Assembly: GCA_039814575.1 (NCBI GenBank)
Contig: JBCCAY010000008.1
Coordinates: 1 to 64,000 of the forward strand
Direction: 5' to 3'
DNA length: 64,000 nucleotides
DNA from: MED-G105 sp039814575
GTDB lineage: Bacteria > Pseudomonadota > Alphaproteobacteria > Caulobacterales > Parvularculaceae
The notes under the pieces were generated by a model. It was not told where the DNA came from. It was given only the letters and a program-made list of their open reading frames with translations, and made no database searches. Below, one piece after another: positions 8,283-18,342 of this stretch. The translations under genes were made by a program, and so were the position numbers. Position 1 is the first letter of the stretch; every line of letters begins with the position of its first letter.

Positions 8283-9245
8283 ATGTATTATGTATCGGAA
8301 CAGACCGTCCGCGATCTCGTCAGCCAAGACGCCGTGACCGAAGCGGTCGCCGGCTCATTTATCGCGCTCGCGCAAGACGACGCCGTTTGCTTCCCAATCG
8401 TCCGGGAAACGCTGAATTACGCCGATGCTATCTTTGGCTTCAAATCAGGTTTCGACCGCAAGACACCGGTGCTCGGCGTCAAAGCCGGCGGCTTGTGGCC
8501 AGGGAACGCGGCGCGCGGCGTGCCGAACCATCAGTCAACGGTGGTTCTCTTTGATGAAAACAGCGGCGCGCCTACGGCTTTGGTGCGCGCGACCTATTTA
8601 ACGGCGCTGCGCACCGCCGCTGCGAGCGCCCTCTCCATTCGTTGCCTGGCGCGTAAAGACGTGACAACGCTCGGCATCGTCGGCGCCGGCGGTCAAGGCG
8701 CGTTCCAACTCGCCGCCGCGTTAAAAGAGCGGGTCTTTGAGCGCGTCATCGTCTTCGACCCCAATGGGGGCAACGCGGAAGCGCTCGCAAGCAAAGCGAA
8801 AGACGCCGGTCTCACGGGGGAAACGGCGACGCCGGAAGCGCTCGCCCAGCAATCCGACGTCATCATCACGGTGACGCCGGCGCGCCAAGCCATTCTCAAC
8901 GCCGACTGGGTGCGCCCCGGAACGCACCTCGCTTGTATGGGCGCCGATACGGTGGGCAAGCAGGAAGTCGACGCCAAGCTCGTCGCCAAAGCGCGCCTCT
9001 TCGGCGACGTGCCCGAACAAGCCGTCACCTTGGGCGAATGTCAGCATGCGTTTAAAGAAGGTCTTATTAAAGCCGCGGACATTACAACGCTCGGCGCCGT
9101 CATGAATGACACCCGCCCGGGCCGGACCTCTGACGACGAAATTACGCTCTTCGACAGCACGGGCATCGCCTTGCAAGATCTTTCCTCCACACGGCTCGCG
9201 GTGGACGCAGCGAAGCGCGCCGATCGCCTCGTAACGCTCGACTAA
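8283..9245 (+). CDS. Ornithine cyclodeaminase-family imine reductase, BhcD-like
   Basis: A 320-residue OCD/mu-crystallin-family NAD(P)-dependent enzyme, distinct from the true ornithine cyclodeaminase 2 kb upstream. The stretch FGFKSGFDRKTPVLGVKAGG, then WPGN, the LGIVGAGGQGAFQ nucleotide loop, and DTVGKQEVDAKL with GECQHA recall iminosuccinate reductase BhcD of the beta-hydroxyaspartate cycle. That enzyme makes L-aspartate from iminosuccinate. The ATG at 8283 (MYYVSEQTV) fits the family start; the longer frame begins at 8214. It is followed 61 bases later by a BhcC-like gene, strengthening the assignment. Other OCD-family activities (alanine dehydrogenase, ketimine reductase) remain possible. 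Confidence 0.7.
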   Translation: MYYVSEQTVRDLVSQDAVTEAVAGSFIALAQDDAVCFPIVRETLNYADAIFGFKSGFDRKTPVLGVKAGGLWPGNAARGVPNHQSTVVLFDENSGAPTALVRATYLTALRTAAASALSIRCLARKDVTTLGIVGAGGQGAFQLAAALKERVFERVIVFDPNGGNAEALASKAKDAGLTGETATPEALAQQSDVIITVTPARQAILNADWVRPGTHLACMGADTVGKQEVDAKLVAKARLFGDVPEQAVTLGECQHAFKEGLIKAADITTLGAVMNDTRPGRTSDDEITLFDSTGIALQDLSSTRLAVDAAKRADRLVTLD

Positions 9246-9306
9246 CAAAGCGATGCGCGAAGAACTAAGTAACGCCAGACGAATAAGACGAACAAAAAGA
9301 GTTCCC

Positions 9307-10479
9307 ATGAAAACCGCCGCCCCCGCCGCCGATCTCCAATCGCTGTCAACGCCGACGCTTCTACTCGACCGCAATATCATGCGCGGCAATCTGCGCCGCA
9401 TGGCGGATCACATCACGGGGCTCGGCGGCGTTTTACGCCCCCATGTGAAGACCCATAAATCGCGCGACGTTGCTGGCGACGTGAAAGCCGCCGGCGGTAT
9501 TATTGGCGTCACCGTGTCGACCCTGAACGAAGCGGCGTATTTCTTCGAAGCGGGTCACAATGATATTCTGTATGCCGTCGGCATGACGCCCAATAAAGTT
9601 GCGATGGCCGCCGACCTTATAAAAAAAGGCTGCACGTTGACGGTCGTCACCGACAATGAAGCCATGGTCGCCCTGATCGCAGAACAAGCCCGAGCACATG
9701 GCGTGGAGCTTTCGATCCTTATTGAACTCGATGTCGACGGCCACCGCTCCGGTATTGATCCAAACCGCGACGATCTGCTGCCCGTCGCCAGAGCGATCGC
9801 GACAACTGAGGGCGTCCGCTTAAAAGGCGTCATGGCGCACGCCGGCGGGTCCTACAATCGAAATTCTCTCGACGCGATTAAATCCCATGCAGAGCAAGAG
9901 CGCGCGCTAACGGTCACCGCCGCGGAACGCATCCGCGCTGACGGCCTTGACTGTCCGGTTGTTTCCATCGGCTCAAGCCCCACCGCCTTAATGATCGACA
10001 ATCTGGACGGCGTCACAGAAGTCCGCGCGGGCGTCTACACTTTTTTTGACTTGTTCCAGACAGGCCTTGGCGTTTCAAAATTGGAGAACATCGCGCTGAG
10101 TGTGCTGACGACGGTGATCGGTCACCAGCCTGATAAAAACTGGGTGATTGTCGACGCCGGTTGGATGGCGATGTCCCGCGACCGCGGAACGGAGAAGCAG
10201 GCCGTCGATCAGGGCTTCGGGGTTGTTTGCAATGCGGCCGGCGTTCCTCTAGGCGACGCCAAGACCGGCCATATCATTATGGGCGGGACCAGTCAGGAAC
10301 ACGGCATCCTCATGGCCCGCGAGGGCGCGCCGGCGCTGAATATTGGAGACTTTCCGGTCGGAACCATGCTGCGTGTTCTCCCCAACCACGCCTGCGCCAC
10401 CGCGGCGCAATATGACGGTTATGATGTTCTTGAAGACGGCGCAGTCAAACGCCGCTGGAAGCGGACAAACCGTTGGTGA
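9307..10479 (+). CDS. D-threonine aldolase/DSD1-family PLP enzyme, BhcC-like
   Basis: A 390-residue fold-type III PLP enzyme of the D-threonine aldolase / D-serine dehydratase family, which includes the 3-hydroxyaspartate aldolases. The PLP lysine lies in RPHVKTHK (K48). The C-terminal metal site is PNHACAT (H361, C363), as expected for this family. In the beta-hydroxyaspartate cycle BhcC condenses glycine and glyoxylate to beta-hydroxyaspartate. Its placement next to a BhcD-like gene supports that use, but D-threonine or D-hydroxyaspartate cleavage is also possible. The ATG at 9307 follows AAAGAG; the longer frame from 9253 adds a basic segment not expected in the family. Confidence 0.75.
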   Translation: MKTAAPAADLQSLSTPTLLLDRNIMRGNLRRMADHITGLGGVLRPHVKTHKSRDVAGDVKAAGGIIGVTVSTLNEAAYFFEAGHNDILYAVGMTPNKVAMAADLIKKGCTLTVVTDNEAMVALIAEQARAHGVELSILIELDVDGHRSGIDPNRDDLLPVARAIATTEGVRLKGVMAHAGGSYNRNSLDAIKSHAEQERALTVTAAERIRADGLDCPVVSIGSSPTALMIDNLDGVTEVRAGVYTFFDLFQTGLGVSKLENIALSVLTTVIGHQPDKNWVIVDAGWMAMSRDRGTEKQAVDQGFGVVCNAAGVPLGDAKTGHIIMGGTSQEHGILMAREGAPALNIGDFPVGTMLRVLPNHACATAAQYDGYDVLEDGAVKRRWKRTNRW

Positions 10480-10631
10480 TATGCGCGACGGCCTGTCGCG
10501 GGTGTTTTCTATCCTAAACACAAATCATCGTTCGACATTTATATTCAAAGGCTTTTTCGCCGTCACATAACTGCTTGCCTAACACCTGGACCTTTCGGCA
10601 CTCTGGCGCCATCAGAGGAAAGGGCTGCCCC

Positions 10632-11981
10632 ATGGCGATTGAGCACGCACATCGCGACGAATTAGGCAACGAGCCGAATATCGACGCGTATTGGATGCCG
10701 TTTACGGCGAACCGCGACTTTAAAAAGAAGCCGCGCGTCATTACGGGCGCTGAGGGGCATTATTACCAAACCGCGGACGGGCGGCGCGTCTATGACAGCT
10801 TTTCCGGCCTTTGGACGTCCGGCGCCGGCCATTGCCACCCGAAAATCGTCGACGCGGTGCGCGATCAAATCGGCCGCCTCGACATCGCCATGGCCTTCCA
10901 AATGGGCAACGATAAAGCCTTCGAACTCGCCGACCGCGTCACGCAAATGGCGCCGGAGGGCTTCACGTCCGCTTTCTTCACCAATTCGGGATCGGAGTCG
11001 GCCGACACGTCGTTGAAAATCGCCCTCGCCTACCACCGCGCGCGCGGCGAAGGCCAACGAACGAAGCTCATCGGCCGCGAGCGCGGCTATCATGGCGTTA
11101 ATTTCGGCGGCATTTCCGTCGGCGGCATGGGACCGAACCGCAAGGCCTTCAGCGCCAACCTCATCCCCGGCGTCGACCATATGCGCCACACCATGGACCT
11201 TCAGCATACGGCGTTCTCAAAAGGCCAGCCCGAATGGGGCGCGCACCTCGCAGAAGACCTAGAGCGCCTTTGCGCCCTACACGATCCGTCAACAATCGCC
11301 GCGGTCATTGTCGAACCAGCGCCCGGCTCCACCGGCATTCTCCCCCCGCCCGTCGGCTATCTTGAACGCCTGCGGGAAATTTGCACCAAGCACGGCATTC
11401 TCTTGATTTTTGACGAAGTCATCAACGCGTTCGGGCGCGTCGGCGCAAGCTTCGCAGCAGAGCGCTTCGGCGTAACGCCGGACATCATTGGCACGGCTAA
11501 AGGTTTGACCAACGGCGTCATCCCCATGGGCGCAGTTCTGGTGCAATCCCATGTGCGCGAAGCGCTGATGCACGGGCCCGATCATGCGATCGAATTGTTT
11601 CACGGTTATACCTATTCGGGACACCCCGTTGCGGCCGCCGCCGGCGTCGCAGCCCTTGATCTCTACAAGGAAGAAGGTATTTTCCAACAAGCGCGCGCGC
11701 TTGAAAGCGATTTCGAAGAAGCGATCCATAGCCTTGCCGATCACCCAAAGGTTATCGACGTGCGCAATATCGGCCTCATGGGCGCTGTTGAGCTGGCGCC
11801 GCGTGACGGCGCGCCGGGCTTACGCGGTCTTGAGGCGCATAAAGCGTGTTTCTGGGAAGAAGATTTGGTCATTCGCAATGGCATGGACATTTTACAGTTT
11901 TCGCCGTTCTTGAACTCAGAGCGCGATGACATCTTCAAAACCTTTGAGACCATCAAAAGGGTGATCGACCGATTGGACTAG
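10632..11981 (+). CDS. Class III aminotransferase (beta-alanine/omega-amino acid:pyruvate type)
   Basis: A 449-residue PLP class III aminotransferase. FFTNSGSESADT binds the cofactor phosphate, DEVINAFGRVG carries the PLP-contacting aspartate and GTAKGLTNG holds the Schiff-base lysine (K290). The N-terminal NIDAYWMPFTANRDFKK stretch is characteristic of omega-amino acid:pyruvate transaminases such as BauA. The ATG at 10632 is preceded by GGAAAGGG. The next gene encodes a CoA-acylating semialdehyde dehydrogenase, the usual partner turning malonate semialdehyde from beta-alanine into acetyl-CoA. The amino acceptor (pyruvate or glyoxylate) cannot be told. Confidence 0.85.
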   Translation: MAIEHAHRDELGNEPNIDAYWMPFTANRDFKKKPRVITGAEGHYYQTADGRRVYDSFSGLWTSGAGHCHPKIVDAVRDQIGRLDIAMAFQMGNDKAFELADRVTQMAPEGFTSAFFTNSGSESADTSLKIALAYHRARGEGQRTKLIGRERGYHGVNFGGISVGGMGPNRKAFSANLIPGVDHMRHTMDLQHTAFSKGQPEWGAHLAEDLERLCALHDPSTIAAVIVEPAPGSTGILPPPVGYLERLREICTKHGILLIFDEVINAFGRVGASFAAERFGVTPDIIGTAKGLTNGVIPMGAVLVQSHVREALMHGPDHAIELFHGYTYSGHPVAAAAGVAALDLYKEEGIFQQARALESDFEEAIHSLADHPKVIDVRNIGLMGAVELAPRDGAPGLRGLEAHKACFWEEDLVIRNGMDILQFSPFLNSERDDIFKTFETIKRVIDRLD

Positions 11982-12081
11982 GCGTTTGTGGGATAGCCCA
12001 ACCTCTCCCCCGCTCGCCGGCGCAGCGTTCAACAAACACAAGATAACGCGGCTGCATTCCGCCGCTTTAAGGAACATTGAC

Positions 12082-13590
<1,509 letters not shown>

Positions 13591-13624
13591 AACGCTGCGC
13601 ACATGGCGCGGTGGGAACTTAAAA

Positions 13625-13651
13625 GGGCGGCCGGGCTAAGCGCGGTCGCCC
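13625..13651. terminator. Bidirectional hairpin between convergent genes
   Basis: GGGCGGCCG (13625-13633) pairs with CGGTCGCCC (13643-13651) with one G-T wobble and a nine-base loop. It sits between the stop of mmsA and the stop of the leftward histidine kinase, so it can serve both. It is flanked by AAAA on the left and AAAG on the right, without a long T-run. Confidence 0.6.
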
Positions 13652-13656
13652 AAAGT

Positions 13657-15114
13657 TTAGGCGGCGGTGGATTTAGAGTTCGCGCGATCGGCGTCGCTCG
13701 GCTCAACCGCTGCGTCATTGGCGTCGGCGTCAGTGGCGTCGGCGTCATTGTGCGCCGCCGCGTTGGCGAGCTTTGTTGAGGCGCTCATATCGGGCAACTC
13801 AATCGTAAACGTATTAAATGCGCCGTCGACGCCTTGCTGATAGGTCAGAACACCGCCGCATATCTCAATGGCGCGGGCGGCCGTGCGCAGCCCCATCGGC
13901 ATCGAGGCGCCGGTCGTGTTCAGATGGTTGCGAATTTCAGTCAGCGGCTTCGATAACTCTTTAAAAGTCGCCTCATCTAAGCCCGGTCCGTCATCGCCGA
14001 ACCGAATAGTAGCGCCCTCATTGCCCAGCGTGACGTCTATTGTGATCGCCGACGCTTCAGCGGCATGATCATTGATGTTGCTGACAAGACTGCGTAGGGC
14101 GACTTCAAGAAGCGACGAGGCGGAGACGATTTTGCCTTCAGCAAGCGTCAATGCAACTTTTTCATAGTCAGCGACGGCGTCGCTCGCATCCGTTACGAGC
14201 CCTGCGATATTCACCGGTTCGAAAACAAGGCCGCGCTCAAGTTCATCAAGTCGATGATACTCCAATAACCGCGTAACGTTCGAAACGAGTTCGCTTGACG
14301 CGGCCTTAATGAACTTTGCGTTCTCGATACAGTCTTGCGCGTCGTCTTGACGACCAAGGGAGTTTAACTGCGAGAGCACAACGTCGGTGAAGCCGGAAAT
14401 TTGGTGAATAGGCGTGCGAACAAAATGCACCATCATGCCGAGGGCGGCAATCTTCCGCTCATTGTCCAACTGAACGTCTTCAAGCATTTTTGTAAGCTGG
14501 ATGTTCTGCTTCTCGATGGTGCGATTTTTCAGGAAGTCGATCCGCTGATACCGCTGCAGAAGATTAACGCCCGCAACGCAGATCACCGACACAAGAAACA
14601 CATTCGTTGATTGAAGCATCGCCGCCGGCGCGTCGCCTTTAGAGAACGCGGCGATAACAAATCCGGTCATGGTCACGCCGACCACATAGAGCCAGCTCGT
14701 CATCTCCAAGCGCAACAGAAGACTAAAGAGAATAAGGCCCTGAATAAGGCCCATATAGTACGTGTTCTCAATGGTCGGCTGCCACCAAATGAAAACGTTA
14801 AACATGGTCGCCATCGCCATCACGACGAGCATGGTCAGCATGTCGAAATGACGCTTGAACCGCGCTGACCGCATCGCGGCGATGCACGCGGCGCCAAAAG
14901 CAACGACGCCTAATTTCAAGCCAACGACCTGCTGCGGGTTAACGGTCTCGAAAATGTCAAAAACAATGTAGACCGACGTCAAGGTCAGCGCGATCGATAG
15001 GCCGACAATATTGCTCGTGACATAACGATTAAACGCGTAGTCACGGAACTGCCCCTCCGTTTCATCAGAGACGAACCGGGCCCGAAACCAGTCAATTTTG
15101 CCGTTCTCTATCAT
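13657..15114 (-). CDS. Membrane histidine kinase with atypical H-box
   Basis: A 485-residue sensor. About six membrane helices occupy residues 33-185, with no sizeable periplasmic domain, followed by a dimerisation helix and a HATPase_c domain (SLVSNINDHAAEA, FGDDGPGLDEATF, MPMGLRTAARAIE). The phosphoacceptor region reads MVHFVRTPIHQ. H230 is present, but the acidic residue normally following it (HE or HD) is phenylalanine, so kinase or phosphatase balance may be altered. The acidic Ala-Asp-rich tail is encoded by 15-base repeats. It diverges from the HDO-acyltransferase pair across a 421-base region, and may sense a membrane-soluble compound. No response regulator is adjacent. Confidence 0.8.
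   Translation of the reverse strand: MIENGKIDWFRARFVSDETEGQFRDYAFNRYVTSNIVGLSIALTLTSVYIVFDIFETVNPQQVVGLKLGVVAFGAACIAAMRSARFKRHFDMLTMLVVMAMATMFNVFIWWQPTIENTYYMGLIQGLILFSLLLRLEMTSWLYVVGVTMTGFVIAAFSKGDAPAAMLQSTNVFLVSVICVAGVNLLQRYQRIDFLKNRTIEKQNIQLTKMLEDVQLDNERKIAALGMMVHFVRTPIHQISGFTDVVLSQLNSLGRQDDAQDCIENAKFIKAASSELVSNVTRLLEYHRLDELERGLVFEPVNIAGLVTDASDAVADYEKVALTLAEGKIVSASSLLEVALRSLVSNINDHAAEASAITIDVTLGNEGATIRFGDDGPGLDEATFKELSKPLTEIRNHLNTTGASMPMGLRTAARAIEICGGVLTYQQGVDGAFNTFTIELPDMSASTKLANAAAHNDADATDADANDAAVEPSDADRANSKSTAA
13721..13750 (-). repeat. 15-bp tandem repeat coding an Ala-Asp-rich tail
   Basis: Two imperfect 15-base units of the form GCGTCGGCGTCA(G/T)TG, preceded by a partial unit, lie in the 3' end of the histidine kinase gene. 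They encode the DADATDADAND part of its tail. Slippage at such repeats would change tail length without shifting frame. Confidence 0.5.
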
Positions 15115-15489
15115 TTAGGGCTCAGTTTGACTTCACACCTTTCTTACGCATCCCTCATTTAGAGAAGCGTTAAAAAACACCTTGCCGCAAGCACGCCTAA
15201 TCGAGATTTATGATTAGTTGAGTCTAAACCGTTGATGAGAATCCATGTGACATAAGCTCGAAAGGGTTGTTTTGCGAAAAAAACAAGAACATTCCATCAC
15301 AGTCCATGACACGACGTTAATGTTTGACCTATTCGAACGACAGCGCATGTCCGTCCAAAAGTTAATGTACAGATTGTAAGGAAGTTTAAGAGCGTTTAAG
15401 AGCGCCAATTTTCTGAATAAAATCCGGAACCGGAATGAAAAAAGGCGTAGGCGAATCATTTGTAAGTTTGCGGGCGCGACATTTTATGG
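15115..15489. other. Long divergent intergenic region
   Basis: Separates the leftward kinase from the rightward HDO gene. It is AT-rich and holds GANTC (CcrM-type) sites at 15239-15243 and 15453-15457. A repeated AGTTTAAGAGCG / CGTTTAAGAGCG stretch lies near 15385-15403. The short leftward frame at 15214-15459 has no domain and I do not call it. Promoters for both genes are expected here. Confidence 0.4.
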
Positions 15490-15504
15490 TTAATGAAGCG
15501 TTAA
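15490..15504 (+). promoter_or_regulatory. CtrA-type binding box upstream of HDO gene
   Basis: TTAA (15490-15493), seven bases, TTAA (15501-15504) is an exact match to the alphaproteobacterial CtrA consensus TTAA-N7-TTAA. It ends 31 bases before the HDO start codon, so it could overlap the core promoter. A GANTC methylation site 33 bases upstream of it fits cell-cycle control. Binding is inferred. Confidence 0.6.
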
Positions 15505-15535
15505 GGGGAGATTATGTGTAGAGAGGCGCCACACA

Positions 15536-16270
15536 ATGTCTTTTGAAGAGCTTCAGGCGAGATTCGCTCCGGTTTTAGAAGAATTCTTGAACTCCGAATC
15601 AATCGTTCGAATCCGAAACAGTCAAGTTACTGCTGAGGAATATCGGTCTTACCTAAAGCAAGTCTATTATTGCGTTAGAGAAAACCCGCAATTACAGGCC
15701 CTCGCCACCGTTTATTTCCGGGGCGGCCGACGCGACGTCGTGAAGGGCTTCTTCGATCACGCCGTGTCAGAAGTCGGCCACGACCAATTGGCGCTGAACG
15801 ATTACGTGACGCTTGGCGGCGATCCGACGGACGTTCCTTATAAGAACCCGCTGCCCGCAACGACGGCGCTGACGGCGTTCGCCTTTCACCAAATTTATAA
15901 TCAGAACCCCGTTGGCTATCTTGGGTATCTTTATTTCTTGGAATTTATGCCCACCGGCGCTGGCGAAGAGATAAAAACCGGCCTCCTCGGCGCGCAGATA
16001 CCGCCGGAGTCCATGACATTCCTCCAAGACCATATCGAAATCGACCAAGCCCATAACAGGCTTATGGTCTATTACGCTAAGCAGTTAGTTCTCAGCGAGG
16101 CGGACGTCGACGCGGTCGACTACGCCATGCGCACGACAGGCTATTTGTATACGGAGTTGGTGGAGCGCGCATTCGCCGACGCGCACGCCCCCGTTGACAC
16201 TGGATGGAATTGGGAAGAGCTCAACGCGGACGGCAGACGTCCGAGCGATGTTGCCCGTAAAGTCGCTTAA
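15536..16270 (+). CDS. Haem-oxygenase-like diiron protein (HDO superfamily)
   Basis: A 244-residue all-helical protein with the ligand pattern of haem-oxygenase-like diiron oxidases/oxygenases, the family of UndA, CADD and SznF. Candidate iron ligands are E79 and H82 (SEVGHDQ), E136 (YFLEFMPTG) and H166, D170 and H173 (HIEIDQAH, an H-x3-D-x2-H motif). Known relatives use O2 for oxidative decarboxylation of fatty acids, N-oxygenation or self-sacrificing amine insertion. The gene is eight bases upstream of an N-acyltransferase-like gene, so the substrate may be a fatty acyl or acyl-amino-acid compound. CADD/PqqC-like non-redox folds are the main alternative. Expression may be under CtrA. Confidence 0.75.
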   Translation: MSFEELQARFAPVLEEFLNSESIVRIRNSQVTAEEYRSYLKQVYYCVRENPQLQALATVYFRGGRRDVVKGFFDHAVSEVGHDQLALNDYVTLGGDPTDVPYKNPLPATTALTAFAFHQIYNQNPVGYLGYLYFLEFMPTGAGEEIKTGLLGAQIPPESMTFLQDHIEIDQAHNRLMVYYAKQLVLSEADVDAVDYAMRTTGYLYTELVERAFADAHAPVDTGWNWEELNADGRRPSDVARKVA

Positions 16271-16278
16271 GCTGAACC

Positions 16279-16899
16279 ATGCGTCAGCTTAAGTTTTACA
16301 ACAGCGCCGCACCGGCGGGGCTCTACCGCTTCCGCTACAAAATTTATGTAGAGGAAATGGGGCGCCCCCAAACCTACGCCGATCACGCGGCGAAAACGGT
16401 CAAAGACCCTCTCGACAGCTTCGCCCGCGAAGCTGTCGCCTTTAACGATGATGAAATTATCGGATGCGTTCGCGGCAATTACCTGCGCGACGGCGATGCC
16501 GGCGAATATGAAGCGTTTTACGCGCTCGATGCGCTGACGCCCGCAGAACGAGAAAAGACGTCGATCTGCACAAAGGTCATGGTGGATAAGCCCTATCGCG
16601 GCACATCGCTCGCGATGAAGCTGCTTTTCTTGCAATACCGCATGGCGCTCGACGCAGGCATGGATATCTGCATCGTCGACTGCAATCCGCCAATCGACCG
16701 CCAAAACGCGCGCCTCGGCTTTAAACCGCTCTTCGAAAAGGACCATCCCGAATATGGGCGGGTCCATGTCATGCGCCTCGATATGCGTGACGAGGCCCAT
16801 TTGCAGGCTATTCGTTCGCCGCTCGCGGGCATTTTGCGATTGCATCGGCAAGGCCATTCGACGGAGAAACCGACCAGGCCCGCCATCGCCGCCGAGTGA
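16279..16899 (+). CDS. FeeM/LuxI-like GNAT acyltransferase (N-acyl amino acid synthase-like)
   Basis: A 206-residue protein of the GNAT fold, closest by eye to FeeM-type N-acyl amino acid synthases and LuxI autoinducer synthases. LYRFRYKIYVEEMGRPQTYA carries the paired arginines and glutamates of the N-terminal catalytic face (R17, R19, E25, E26). Next come KDPLDSF (D43, D46) and IIGCVRGN (R65). A core strand (SICTKVMVDKPYRGTSLAMK) and the INArLGF-like QNARLGFKPL helix follow. Such enzymes transfer an acyl group, often from acyl-ACP, to an amino acid or S-adenosylmethionine. It starts nine bases after the HDO stop and is certainly co-transcribed. Acceptor and acyl chain are unknown. Confidence 0.72.
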   Translation: MRQLKFYNSAAPAGLYRFRYKIYVEEMGRPQTYADHAAKTVKDPLDSFAREAVAFNDDEIIGCVRGNYLRDGDAGEYEAFYALDALTPAEREKTSICTKVMVDKPYRGTSLAMKLLFLQYRMALDAGMDICIVDCNPPIDRQNARLGFKPLFEKDHPEYGRVHVMRLDMRDEAHLQAIRSPLAGILRLHRQGHSTEKPTRPAIAAE

Positions 16900-17117
16900 C
16901 GATGTCAGGGAGGTGAACGTCACCATGGCTGCGGCGGTCCGGCCGTCATCGGACTTTGGGGGCGCTACAGCTTGTTCAGACCAGCACGACACTGGCCAGA
17001 CGCGCCATGGTTGACCGCACACTGGTTAGCTATCCACTCGCACACGGCCCTTTCGCAGCGGCGCGTGGCCAATTAGCGCCATTGCGCGGGCCAGAACGTT
17101 GTTCTAACGCTCCTGTT

Positions 17118-18335
17118 ATGACAACAGATCGACCTATAACCGCCGCCGACGCGCCCGATCCGGTGGACCTTGCAGCAGCGCTCATTAAGCGTCCCTCCGT
17201 GACGCCAAAGGACGCCGGCGCGCTTGACGTGCTCGCCGATACCTTAAAGCCGCTCGGCTTCACCATCCATGACTTGACCTTCGAAGAGGACGGCGCCGCG
17301 CCGGTGCGCAATATCTATGCGCGCTGGGGCGACGCAGCGCCGCACTTTTGCTTCGCGGGCCACACCGACGTCGTGCCCGAAGGCGACGCCGATGCATGGC
17401 GTCATCCGCCCTACGCGGCGACGGTCAAAGACGGCGTCTTGTGGGGGCGCGGCGCGGCGGACATGAAAAGCGCCGTCGCGGCGTTCGCAGCCGCCGCGGC
17501 TCGGGTCATCGGCGAAGGCGGGGTTAAAGGCTCCGTCAGCCTCATGATCACCGGCGACGAAGAAGGCGAGGCGATCAACGGTACGCGAAAAATCCTCCGT
17601 TGGCTGAAGGAACGCAATGAGACGATTGACCATTGTCTTGTGGGCGAACCCACATCGGTTGAGAACCTCGGCGACATGATGAAGGTGGGCCGACGCGGCT
17701 CCATGAATTGCACGCTCACCGTGGACGGTGTGCAAGGCCATGTGGCCTACCCCCACCGCGCCCACAACCCCATACCGGATTTAACGCGAATGCTGTTGCG
17801 CTTGAGCGAGACGCCGCTCGATGACGGATATGAGCGCTTTCAGCCGTCCGGCCTGCAGATCACCAATATCACCGTGGACAATGAAGCGTCGAACGTCATC
17901 CCCGCGCAAGCGACCGCGCGGTTCAATATTCGTTTCAATCCCAATTGGACGCCCGCGAGCCTTGAAGCGTGGCTTCGGGACCAACTGAGCGCGGCGATCG
18001 CCAATAGAGGAGACGGTGTGCGTTTCGATTTAGCGTGCAGAACCTCTGGCGAAGCATTTTTAACGACGGACACCGCCTTTATCGATCAAATCGCGACGAT
18101 TATCGAAGAAGAAACCGGCGCATCGCCTGAGCGGTCGACGTCTGGCGGCACCTCTGACGCGCGCATGATCAAAGACGCCGCGCCTGTCGTGGAATTCGGC
18201 CTAGTCGGCGCATCCATGCATAAGACGGACGAGCACGCCGCTGTCGCAGACATCGAAAGACTGGCGAATATCTACACCGTCATTCTAAAGCGCTATTTCG
18301 AAGCGGCGCCGGGATCGTCGCAAAACCAAGCGTGA
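17118..18335 (+). CDS. dapE: Succinyl-diaminopimelate desuccinylase
   Basis: A 405-residue M20 metallopeptidase-family enzyme of lysine and peptidoglycan precursor synthesis. It removes succinate from N-succinyl-LL-diaminopimelate. Dizinc motifs are visible: CFAGHTDVVPEGD, GRGAADMKSA, TGDEEGEAINGT and SGGTSDARMI, with HKTDEHA near the C-terminus. The ATG at 17118 matches the family start; the longer frame from 16956 adds about 54 residues of unlikely sequence. No strong Shine-Dalgarno is visible. Its pathway partner dapD lies about 33 kb away, although the two are often close in relatives. Confidence 0.93.
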   Translation: MTTDRPITAADAPDPVDLAAALIKRPSVTPKDAGALDVLADTLKPLGFTIHDLTFEEDGAAPVRNIYARWGDAAPHFCFAGHTDVVPEGDADAWRHPPYAATVKDGVLWGRGAADMKSAVAAFAAAAARVIGEGGVKGSVSLMITGDEEGEAINGTRKILRWLKERNETIDHCLVGEPTSVENLGDMMKVGRRGSMNCTLTVDGVQGHVAYPHRAHNPIPDLTRMLLRLSETPLDDGYERFQPSGLQITNITVDNEASNVIPAQATARFNIRFNPNWTPASLEAWLRDQLSAAIANRGDGVRFDLACRTSGEAFLTTDTAFIDQIATIIEEETGASPERSTSGGTSDARMIKDAAPVVEFGLVGASMHKTDEHAAVADIERLANIYTVILKRYFEAAPGSSQNQA

Positions 18336-18342
18336 GCCGGCA

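Noticed and set aside
15214..15459. Small minus-strand frame in the kinase/HDO gap
   Set aside because: Composition unlike coding DNA here and lies in the expected promoter region.
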